This document shows positions 5,619 through 11,612 of a DNA stretch of 11,612 bases, one piece after another. This stretch comes from JBBRWV01 sp038248985. Lineage in GTDB: Bacteria > Planctomycetota > Phycisphaerae > WQYP01. A program made the position numbers and the translations under genes. The notes under the pieces were generated by a model. That model saw only the letters and a program-made list of their open reading frames with translations. It ran no database searches and had not been told where the DNA came from. Location: contig JBBRWV010000116.1 of assembly GCA_038248985.1 (NCBI GenBank), positions 1 through 11,612 on the forward strand. The letters are read 5' to 3'. The number at the start of each line of letters is the position of its first letter. Within the stretch, counting starts at the first letter, position 1.

Positions 5619-6668
5619 TTGGTTCAGCCAGTGACAATTGGGAAGGTGAAACTGGCGACGAATCTGTTGCTGGCACCGATTGCGGGGTACTGCGACCTGG
5701 CGTTTCGGTTGACGGCGCGCGGATGGGGCGGGGTGGGGATGGCGTGTACGGATTTGCTGTGCCCGGAGGGGGTGCTGCGGGAGAACAAGCGGTCGATGGA
5801 ATTGGCGATGACGTGCGAGGCGGATTCACCGCTGTGCATGCAGTTGTATGGAGGGGATGTGGATCGGCTGTGCGAGGCGGCGATGTGGGCGGAGGATCGG
5901 GGGGCGCATGTTGTCGATATCAATATGGGATGCCCGGTCGATAAGGTGACGAAGCGGGATGGGGGGAGCAAGCTGCTGTGCGATCCGGACAAGACGTTGC
6001 GGATGGTGGAGCGGGTGAAGGATTGCCTGCTGCGAACGCCGCTGACGTGCAAGCTGCGATTGGGGTGGGATGACAGTTGCATAGTCGCGCCGTATCTGGC
6101 GAAGCGTTTGGAGGAGGCGGGGGTGGCGCTGGTGACGATTCATGGGCGTACGACGGCGATGCGTTTTACGGGGAAGGCGCGGCTGGATGGAATTGCGGAG
6201 GTGGTGGCGGCGGTGAAGAATATTCCGGTGATTGGGAATGGGGATGTGAAGACGCCGGAGGATGCGCAACGGATGATCGAGTATACGAAGTGCGCGGGAG
6301 TGATGATTGGACGTGGGGCATTGGTGCGGCCGTGGCTTTTTCGAGACACGTGGGAGTTGTTGAACGGGCGAGCGATTCCGAGCGAGCCGACGATTGAGGA
6401 GAAGTGTGCGACGGTGCGGAAGCATTTCGATCATGTGCTGGAGTTTCGGGGGGAGCGGATCGCGGTGCTGGAGTTTCGGAAGAAGATCAGTTGGTATGCC
6501 AAGACGATGCAGCCGTGCCGGATGTTGAAGGATGGGATGCGGGTGATTGACTCAGCGGCGGACGTACACCAGGCGCTGCACGAGTTTTTGGATTGGCGAA
6601 TGGCGTACGAGGAGGGGGTGGGGGCGGGGCGGATTGAGCGGATTGTGGAAGATGCGGAGGCGGCGTGA
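5619..6668 (+). CDS. dus: tRNA-dihydrouridine synthase (DusB-like)
   Basis: FMN enzyme reducing specific uridines in the tRNA D-loop to dihydrouridine with NAD(P)H. The TIM-barrel part has LAPIAGYCDLAFR (18-30), the motif NMGCPVDKV with catalytic Cys105, and HGRT (175-178). It also has VIGNGDV (204-210) and the phosphate-binding GVMIGRGAL (227-235). A helical C-terminal domain for tRNA binding follows. The subfamily (DusB versus others) is a guess. I chose TTG 5619 because GGAG (5608-5611) lies 7 nt upstream; it gives 349 aa. Other in-frame candidates are TTG 5574, which lacks a ribosome site and lies ahead of the predicted transcript start, and GTG 5631, whose spacing is too long. The stop is 4 nt from the convergent yggS stop, with no terminator hairpin visible between them. 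Confidence 0.92.
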   Translation: MVQPVTIGKVKLATNLLLAPIAGYCDLAFRLTARGWGGVGMACTDLLCPEGVLRENKRSMELAMTCEADSPLCMQLYGGDVDRLCEAAMWAEDRGAHVVDINMGCPVDKVTKRDGGSKLLCDPDKTLRMVERVKDCLLRTPLTCKLRLGWDDSCIVAPYLAKRLEEAGVALVTIHGRTTAMRFTGKARLDGIAEVVAAVKNIPVIGNGDVKTPEDAQRMIEYTKCAGVMIGRGALVRPWLFRDTWELLNGRAIPSEPTIEEKCATVRKHFDHVLEFRGERIAVLEFRKKISWYAKTMQPCRMLKDGMRVIDSAADVHQALHEFLDWRMAYEEGVGAGRIERIVEDAEAA

Positions 6669-6672
6669 GGGG

Positions 6673-7401
6673 TCATCCGAAGAGGGCGGTGCCGACGCGG
6701 ATCACGGTGGCGCCTTCTTCGATGGCGACCTGATAGTCTCCGGACATGCCCATGGAGAGGTGTTTGAATTTTTCGCCGGCGATTTTGCGGAAGCGGACTT
6801 CCTCGTAGATTTCGCGGAGGCGGGCGAAGTGGGGGCGGGAATTTTCAGGGTCCTGGGAATAGGGGGCCATGGTCATGAGGCCGATGAGTTGGAGTTCATC
6901 CATGGTGTCGATCTGTTCGGCGAGGTGGACGGCGGCACCGACGGCGACGCCGTGTTTGGAGGATTCTTCGGAGACATTGACTTCGAGGAGGACCTGGACG
7001 GGGCGTTTAATTTTGGTGGCTTCATCGTAGATTTCCTCGGCGAGGCGGAGGGAATCGATGCTGTGGATGAGGGAGCAGATGCTGACGACGGGTTTGACCT
7101 TGTTGCGTTGGAGGTGGCCGATCATGTGCCAGCGAAGGGAGCCGACGGCGGGGATTTTTTTTTCCGAGCGGCTGGCCATGCGATGGAGCCATTCGTCCAT
7201 CTGGGCGGAGCGTTGTTGGAGTTGGGGGACGCGGCTTTCGCCGAAGTCGGAGACACCGTGTTCGACGAGTTGTTTGATTTGATCAGGTGTGGCGTTTTTG
7301 GTGACGGCGACGAGGGTGATTTCGTTGATGTTGCGACGGGCCTTGGCCGCGGCCTTGGCGATGTTGTCGCTGATTTTTTTGTAGTTGTCGAGAACACCCA
7401 T
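6673..7401 (-). CDS. yggS: YggS family pyridoxal phosphate homeostasis protein
   Basis: Single-domain PLP-binding protein (YggS/PLPBP/Alr N-terminal-like barrel). It has no known enzymatic reaction and buffers free PLP. The 242-aa product has LVAVTKN with the PLP lysine at K35, FGESRVPQL (53-61), WHMIGHLQRNKV (91-102), LLEVNVSEESSKHG (138-151), GLMTMAP (174-180) and the C-terminal LSMGMSGDYQVAIEEGATVI followed by RVGTALFG. Compared with the E. coli protein there is an insertion of roughly a dozen residues before WHMIGHLQ (about 70-89). ATG 7401 has GAGG (7410-7407) with a 5-nt spacing. It lies 104 nt downstream of purH with its own likely promoter. It is not next to proC or the division genes often seen with it in other phyla. 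Confidence 0.94.
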   Translation of the reverse strand: MGVLDNYKKISDNIAKAAAKARRNINEITLVAVTKNATPDQIKQLVEHGVSDFGESRVPQLQQRSAQMDEWLHRMASRSEKKIPAVGSLRWHMIGHLQRNKVKPVVSICSLIHSIDSLRLAEEIYDEATKIKRPVQVLLEVNVSEESSKHGVAVGAAVHLAEQIDTMDELQLIGLMTMAPYSQDPENSRPHFARLREIYEEVRFRKIAGEKFKHLSMGMSGDYQVAIEEGATVIRVGTALFG

Positions 7402-7448
7402 GAAAACCTCGCAAGATTGCGTACAGATGATGACGTGCCGGTGGGCGG

Positions 7449-7476
7449 ATTATCGCAGGTCCACGCGTTGCGACAA
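7449..7476 (-). promoter_or_regulatory. Promoter of yggS
   Basis: Minus strand TTGTCG (7476-7471), a 16-nt spacer, then GATAAT (7454-7449), a near-consensus -10. It lies in the 104-nt gap after purH, so yggS need not depend on purH read-through. Confidence 0.55.
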
Positions 7477-7505
7477 GGGGGGAGGCGCGGTTTGTCGGGG
7501 CGCGA

Positions 7506-9146
7506 TCAGTGGGCGAAGTGACGACGTCCGGTGAGGACGAGGGCGACGTCGTGACGATTGCAGAGGTCAATAGTGTCCTGATCTTTTTTGGAGCCGCCGG
7601 GCTGGATGATGGCGCGGACGCCGGCGGCGATGAGGATTTCGGGACCGTCGGCGAAGGGGAAGAAGGCGTCGGATCCGGCGGCGGCGCCGGAGAGCTTGGC
7701 GGAATGGCCGTTTTGTTGGGCGAGTTCGAGGGAGAGGCGAGAGCTGGTGACGCGGGACATTTGGCCGGCGCCAGCGGCGAGGAGCTGGCCGGAGTGGGCG
7801 AGGGCGACGGCGTTGGATTTGATGTGCTTGGTGGTGAGCCAGATGAATTCGAGATCGAGCCATTCCCGCGGGGTGGGCTGGCGGGTGGAGGCAACGGTGA
7901 AGGCCTGGCGATCGAAGCCGGCGAGGTCACGCTGTTGAACGAGCACGCCGCCGGTGACGCTGCGGAGGTGGAGCTGGGAGAGATCGCGTGGGGAATCGAG
8001 GGGCCCAGTGGCGAGGATGCGGCAATCTTTCCAGCGGTCCTGGAGCATGGTGAGGGCGTCGGGGGTGTAGGCGGGGGCGATGAGGACTTCGAGGAAGCGT
8101 TTTCCGGAGACGATACGGGCGGCGGTGTCGGCATCGACCTGGCGGTTGAGGGCGACGATGCCTCCGAAGGCGGCGATGGGATCGCCGGCGTAGGCGGCAT
8201 CGAATGCGGCGGCGAGGGTGTCGGCGACGGCGCAGCCGCACGGATTGGTGTGCTTGATAATGGCGGCGGCGGGCTGGGAGAATTCGCGGGCGAGTTCAAT
8301 GGCGGCATCGGCGTCGAGGAGGTTGATGTAGCTGAGGGCCTTGCCGTGAAGTTGCTGGGCGGTGGCGACGCCGTTTTCTATGTGGCCGACGTGGGCATAG
8401 AAGGCGGCGAGTTGGTGGGGGTTTTCGCCGTAGCGGAGCGGCTGGATTTGTCGGAGGCGCGGGGTGAGGACGGGGAGGAGCCCGGCGGTTTCGGCGGCTT
8501 TTTCGGAATCTTCCTTGAAGTAGGCCTGGGCGAGGTAGGGGTAGATGGCGGCATCATACTGGGCGGTGCGGGTGTAGGCCCACATGGCGAGATCGAGGCG
8601 AAAGCGATAGGGAGTCTGGCCGGAATTGGCGCGGAGGTGCTGGAGAAGTTTGTCGTACTGGAGGACATCGGTGACGACGCAGATGGAGCGATGATTTTTG
8701 GCGGCGCTGCGGATCATGGCGGGGCCGCCGATGTCGATATTTTCGATGGCTTCAACGAAGGAGCAGTTGGGCTTGCGGATGGTTTGCTCAAAGGGGTAGA
8801 GATTGACGCAGACGAGGTCAATGGGCTGGATGTCATGTTGTTGCATGGCGGCGAGGTGTTCGGGGTTGTCGCGCAGGGCGAGGAAGCCGCCGTGGACTTT
8901 GGGGTGGAGGGTTTTGACGCGGCCATCCATCATTTCGGGGAAACCTGTGACGTCGGAGATATCGGCGACGGTGAGGCCGGCGTCACGGAGGGTTTTGGCC
9001 GTGCCGCCGGTGGAGATAAGTTCGATGTGGAATTCATTCTGGAGCGCGGAGGCAAATTCGACGATGCCGGTTTTGTCGGAGACGGAGATGAGGGCGCGTT
9101 TGATGGGGACGAGGTTGGGAGTGGAGTCTTGCGTGGGGACGTGCAT
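7506..9146 (-). CDS. purH: Bifunctional AICAR formyltransferase / IMP cyclohydrolase
   Basis: Catalyses the last two steps of IMP synthesis: formylation of AICAR with 10-formyl-THF, then ring closure. The N-terminal MGS-like cyclohydrolase domain has SDKTGIVEFASAL (23-35), STGGTAKTLRDAG (45-57) and VTGFPEMMDGRVKTLHPKVH (66-85). The transformylase domain has RYGENPHQ (238-245), IKHTNPCG with catalytic K298 and H299, DPIAAFGGIVALN (322-334), KSNAVALA (443-450) and SDAFFPFADG (492-501), and ends PGGSKKDQD...TGRRHFAH. It has 546 aa, slightly longer than the common 510-530. I chose ATG 9146; upstream there is only a weak purine stretch (AAGAAAG), and an in-frame extension lacks family similarity. 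A hairpin terminator lies 48-66 nt upstream. A weak TTGGCT-16-TACTCA promoter (9186-9159) is possible. Confidence 0.95.
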   Translation of the reverse strand: MHVPTQDSTPNLVPIKRALISVSDKTGIVEFASALQNEFHIELISTGGTAKTLRDAGLTVADISDVTGFPEMMDGRVKTLHPKVHGGFLALRDNPEHLAAMQQHDIQPIDLVCVNLYPFEQTIRKPNCSFVEAIENIDIGGPAMIRSAAKNHRSICVVTDVLQYDKLLQHLRANSGQTPYRFRLDLAMWAYTRTAQYDAAIYPYLAQAYFKEDSEKAAETAGLLPVLTPRLRQIQPLRYGENPHQLAAFYAHVGHIENGVATAQQLHGKALSYINLLDADAAIELAREFSQPAAAIIKHTNPCGCAVADTLAAAFDAAYAGDPIAAFGGIVALNRQVDADTAARIVSGKRFLEVLIAPAYTPDALTMLQDRWKDCRILATGPLDSPRDLSQLHLRSVTGGVLVQQRDLAGFDRQAFTVASTRQPTPREWLDLEFIWLTTKHIKSNAVALAHSGQLLAAGAGQMSRVTSSRLSLELAQQNGHSAKLSGAAAGSDAFFPFADGPEILIAAGVRAIIQPGGSKKDQDTIDLCNRHDVALVLTGRRHFAH

Positions 9147-9186
9147 GCATTTCTTTCTTGAGTAAGGCGGAACGGTGATGAGCCAA

Positions 9187-9212
9187 TTAGAAAACCGCGG
9201 AGGGACCGCGGT
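9187..9212 (-). terminator. Rho-independent terminator after the PQQ-repeat lipoprotein gene
   Basis: On the minus strand, ACCGCGG (9212-9206), loop TCCCT, CCGCGGT (9200-9194), then a short run TTTC followed by TAATT. The stem is a perfect 7 bp of mostly G-C pairs; the T-tract is short, so termination may be partial. It separates the lipoprotein gene from purH. Confidence 0.6.
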
Positions 9213-9252
9213 CTGGGGGCTCAATGAATCGTCTGGCTAAGGAAGTTGGGGA

Positions 9253-10380
9253 TTAGCGGTTTTGCTCGAAAGCCATGACGCGGCCATCTTTGAAGATGGT
9301 GTAAACGAGGCCATCGGCACGGTTGGTGACGGTGGAGTGTACGCCGGGCACGGAGAGGGTGGAGATGACTTCGCCGGTTTCGAGCAGGACGCCGAGAAGT
9401 TGCGAGTGGTTATCTACGACGAAGACGCGATCACCGACGATGGTGCCGATTTTGTCGATGCCGGGAAGGCTCCACTTGATGAGGCCTTTCTCGGTGGTGA
9501 GAGCGTATAGTGAGCCCTTTTCGGTGGGGCACAACAAAACGGAGGGCGTGGCGGGAACGGGGCCGAGGGAGAGGCGCCCCTCGAGGCGCGTGTCCCAAAC
9601 ATGAGCGCTGGTCGCCTGATCGAAAGCGTAAAGGCGGTTGTCGAGCGAAGCCACATAGAGGTGACGGCCATCGACGGCCAAGGGGGCAATGATGGGGCCG
9701 GCGACCTTGCGATCGCGCCAATCCCACTCGCCATTGACGGGCGTAATGCGCCAGAGTTTGCCTTCTTTGCCGGAGGCGATGACGAGAGCGGAGGTGCCAA
9801 TCTGGGCGGGGCGTGCGATGAAGTAATCCGCGGGGGCGGAGGTGACCCACTTGCGACCACCGAAGGGATCGAGATAGAGGCCGTAGAAATAGCTGGAGCC
9901 GCCGAGGCAGAGGGTGTCGTCGATGACAAAGGGATCGGTGGTGGCAGTGAAGCCCAGGGCGGTGCGGGCCAGGACACTGCCGGTCATTTTATCGAGCGCG
10001 AGAACGTTGCCCTTGTCGGCAATGATAACGGCCTTGAGGGCGGGGACTTCGACGGGGCGGTAGATGGCGTGGGTGGAGTCGCCCATGTCGGTGGTCCAGC
10101 GACGGACGCCACTGGAGGCGTCGATGGAAACGAGGAAGCTGCGGGAGGTGGTGACGTAGATGGCGTCACCGACGCGCCAGGCTTGGGCGATCTTTTCGCC
10201 ACTGGCCAGGCCGATGGTGTGGGTCCAGCGTTCTTTGAGTCCTGCGTGGAGGACTTCGAGGGGATCGACATTTTTCACAGAGGATGGGCCCCAGAACGGA
10301 TTACCGTTCTGACAGGCGGGCAGGGTGCCGAGAGAAATGATGATTGCTGCGGCAGCCAGGAAAGTATTACGTAAGGCCAT
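9253..10380 (-). CDS. Lipoprotein with PQQ-type beta-propeller repeats
   Basis: A 375-aa predicted lipoprotein. The N-terminus has a charged start, a hydrophobic stretch and the lipobox LPAC with C23 as the lipidated residue, so it should be anchored in a membrane outside the cytoplasm. The rest is a series of PQQ-like blades: VSIDASSGVRRW (84-95), LALDKMTGSVLA (127-138), YGLYLDPFGGRKW (166-178), YAFDQATSAHVW (251-262), YALTTEKGLIKW (292-303) and LGVLLETGEVIS (329-340). The fold resembles BamB, but a BamB role is not shown and no PQQ enzyme partner is nearby. ATG 10380 has AAGGAG (10393-10388) 7 nt upstream. It has its own promoter and terminator, hence a single-gene unit between the rRNA operon and purH. 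Confidence 0.88.
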   Translation of the reverse strand: MALRNTFLAAAAIIISLGTLPACQNGNPFWGPSSVKNVDPLEVLHAGLKERWTHTIGLASGEKIAQAWRVGDAIYVTTSRSFLVSIDASSGVRRWTTDMGDSTHAIYRPVEVPALKAVIIADKGNVLALDKMTGSVLARTALGFTATTDPFVIDDTLCLGGSSYFYGLYLDPFGGRKWVTSAPADYFIARPAQIGTSALVIASGKEGKLWRITPVNGEWDWRDRKVAGPIIAPLAVDGRHLYVASLDNRLYAFDQATSAHVWDTRLEGRLSLGPVPATPSVLLCPTEKGSLYALTTEKGLIKWSLPGIDKIGTIVGDRVFVVDNHSQLLGVLLETGEVISTLSVPGVHSTVTNRADGLVYTIFKDGRVMAFEQNR

Positions 10381-10409
10381 CAGAAAACTCCTTCTACGCC
10401 AGTGCGTGC

Positions 10410-10437
10410 ATCTTAATAGGGATTGTGCGGTGGTCAA
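10410..10437 (-). promoter_or_regulatory. Promoter of the PQQ-repeat lipoprotein gene
   Basis: Minus strand TTGACC (10437-10432), a 16-nt spacer, then TAAGAT (10415-10410). It gives a leader of about 23 nt that includes the AAGGAG ribosome site. Confidence 0.6.
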
Positions 10438-10475
10438 TGGAGGAAAGGGAGGTAATTGGAAATGTTGTGCAGATT

Positions 10476-10503
10476 GGGGGGAAGGGGGTAGATGGGAAGG
10501 GGG
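10476..10503 (+). other. G-quadruplex-type motif behind the rRNA terminator
   Basis: Four G-runs on the + strand: 6 G (10476-10481), 5 G (10484-10488), 3 G (10494-10496) and 5 G (10499-10503), with loops of 2, 5 and 2 nt. This fits the usual G3+N1-7 rule. The G-rich strand is the template for minus-strand transcription leaving the rRNA operon. Confidence 0.55.
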
Positions 10504-10506
10504 AGC

Positions 10507-10542
10507 AAAAAAGACGAAGGCCGTCCTTTTGGGACGGCCTTC
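10507..10542 (-). terminator. Rho-independent terminator of the rRNA operon
   Basis: On the minus strand, GAAGGCCGTCC (10542-10532), a 5-nt loop CAAAA, GGACGGCCTTC (10526-10516), GTC, then six Ts (10512-10507). The perfect 11-bp stem with a T-run directly follows 5S rRNA, so it ends the operon. Confidence 0.93.
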
Positions 10543-10550
10543 ATCATAAA

Positions 10551-10659
10551 TCTGGCACTCACCTACTCTCGCGCAGTTGGGCACTACCATCGGCCGTCAG
10601 GGCTTAACGGCGCTGTTCGGAATGGGAAGCGGTGTGACCCCTGACGTATACGCACCAGA
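10551..10659 (-). rRNA. rrf: 5S ribosomal RNA
   Basis: The minus strand begins TCTGGTGCGTATACGTCAGG and ends GAGTAGGTGAGTGCCAGA. The terminal helix TCTGG/CCAGA closes the molecule. The internal CACACCGCTTCCCATTCCGA and CCGATGGTAGTG segments are typical bacterial 5S. At about 109 nt it is short; short 5S is known in planctomycetes. Ends are set by the terminal helix and may be off by one or two bases. Confidence 0.93.
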
Positions 10660-10964
10660 AAACCAATTACGATCATGTCTGATCGCAACTAGAAGATTGC
10701 GTTGGGAGATATTCACTTGTCAGCCGCGAAGGGTGGGCGTGCAGCGCCTGAACCATTCGATGGCATATGAAGATTGCGTGATGGGAGCAAGACAATTCCA
10801 CGGGGCAAAACTTTCAGTAGTTAAACTGATCAGTTAGGGAAGATCAGTTGTTACTGATCGTTTTGGGTATAGATGTTAAGAGCGCAATTGTTACTCGGAA
10901 TGCACAACTTCGGATCATTGCTGTCTACTGTACTTTCGTAGGAAGTAGACGGTCATTGATCAAA
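10660..10964 (-). other. 23S-5S internal transcribed spacer
   Basis: About 305 nt with no tRNA gene and no ORF worth calling. It contains a palindrome AACTGATCAGTT (10824-10835), a hairpin GATCAGT-TGTT-ACTGATC (10842-10859) and a larger hairpin with stem GTCTACT/AGTAGAC (10923-10929 with 10944-10950). The last lies 15 nt beyond the 23S 3' end. These are candidate RNase III or maturation structures. Confidence 0.6.
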
Positions 10965-11612
10965 GTGGTCAAGCCGATTGCCTGTTAGTACCGGTCAGCT
11001 GAACGTATTACTACGCTTACACTTCCGGCCTATCAACCAGCTAGTCTAGCTGGAGGCTAATGGGGAATACTCATCTTGAGGGAGGTTTCACGCTTAGATG
11101 CTTTCAGCGTTTATCCTATCCGGACATAGCTACTCTACGATGCACCGAGCGGTGCAATAGATATACCAGGGGTCCGTCCAACCTAATCCTCTCGTACTAG
11201 GGTTGAGTCCTCTTCAATATTCCTGCGCCCACGACAGATAGGGACCGACCTGGCTCACGCCGGTCTGAACCCAGCTCGCGTACCGCTTTAATTGGCGAAC
11301 AGCCAAACCCTTGGGACCGCCTTCAGCCCCAGGATGCGATGGGCCGACATCGAGGTGCCAAACCGCGCCGCCGCTATGGACGCTCGGGCGCGATCAGCCT
11401 GTTATCCCCAGAGTACCTTATATCTGTTGAGCGATGACCCGTCCACTAGGAATCACCGGATCACTTGGTCCTGCTTTCGCATCTGCTTGTCATATCCGAC
11501 TCGCAGTTAAGCTGGCTTATGGCCATGCCCTTACAGTGTGATTTCCAAACACACTAAGCCAACCTTAAAACTCCTCCGTTACAATTTAGGAGGAGACCGC
11601 CCCAGTCAAACT
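10965..11612 (-). rRNA. rrl: 23S ribosomal RNA, 3' part (runs off the window)
   Basis: The minus strand contains the universally conserved sarcin-ricin loop AGTACGAGAGGA (11199-11188) and the peptidyl-transferase segment GGGGATAACAGGCTGAT (11409-11393). The right edge GTTTGACTGGGGCGGTCTCC belongs to domain V. The 3' end is placed near 10965, after GGCTTGACC, the strand that closes helix 1 with the 5' end of the molecule. About 650 nt are present; the rest lies beyond the window. A plus-strand ORF at 11292-11510 is a shadow of this gene. Confidence 0.97.

Noticed and set aside
6547..7521. A 324-aa plus-strand ORF overlapping the dus end and antisense to yggS
   Set aside because: Low-complexity antisense reading opposite a complete YggS protein with all family motifs.
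7509..9161. A 550-aa plus-strand ORF antisense to nearly all of purH
   Set aside because: It mirrors purH exactly and is almost pure Gly/Glu/Asp/Val, the product expected from reading C-rich wobble positions of the minus-strand gene in antisense. It has no motif or ribosome site.
1..11612. CRISPR arrays, insertion sequences or a complete defence system
   Set aside because: No regularly spaced repeats, no transposase or integrase, and no intact effector gene could be read in any frame; the accessory genes present are fragments.

Overview
This looks like a chromosomal segment of a GC-rich planctomycete, probably of the Phycisphaerae. That placement is inferred from a short 5S rRNA (about 109 nt), a lipoprotein with PQQ-type repeats, a Gfo/Idh-type oxidoreductase and gene remnants of types I associate with Planctomycetes. 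It has not been checked by any search. Most of the window is ordinary housekeeping sequence.

Layout. At the left edge is rsmE (+), a 16S rRNA methyltransferase gene. From about 930 to 2540 there is a stretch of different base composition. It holds the 3' part of a DUF2971 gene, a shortened orphan ORF, an internally deleted DUF6932-type (nucleotidyltransferase-like) gene, an intact 67-aa coiled-coil ORF coupled to that gene, and a doubtful 33-aa ORF. This graveyard ends at the 3' end of tRNA-Ser(GGA). Then come a Gfo/Idh/MocA oxidoreductase (-), radA (-), a dus tRNA-dihydrouridine synthase (+), a YggS-type PLP homeostasis protein (-), purH (-), a PQQ-repeat lipoprotein (-), a strong terminator, 5S rRNA (-) and the last ~650 nt of 23S rRNA (-), which runs off the right edge.

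How the genes are used. There is no single pathway. Functions are rRNA/tRNA modification (rsmE, dus), recombination repair (radA), purine synthesis (purH), PLP balance (yggS) and an envelope lipoprotein. Several genes have a recognisable promoter of their own, so the minus-strand run appears to be separate short transcription units. radA and dus are divergent; dus and yggS converge with 4 nt between stops.

Most notable observations. (1) The + strand is G-rich whichever strand carries the gene, except in the 930-2540 remnant region; if this is replication skew, the rRNA operon and most genes here run head-on to the fork. (2) The DUF6932 gene has lost exactly its predicted catalytic core while its downstream partner stays intact. 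(3) radA's promoter sits so close to its ATG that the mRNA should be leaderless. (4) A G-quadruplex motif lies just past the rRNA operon terminator. I see no convincing complete novel system.
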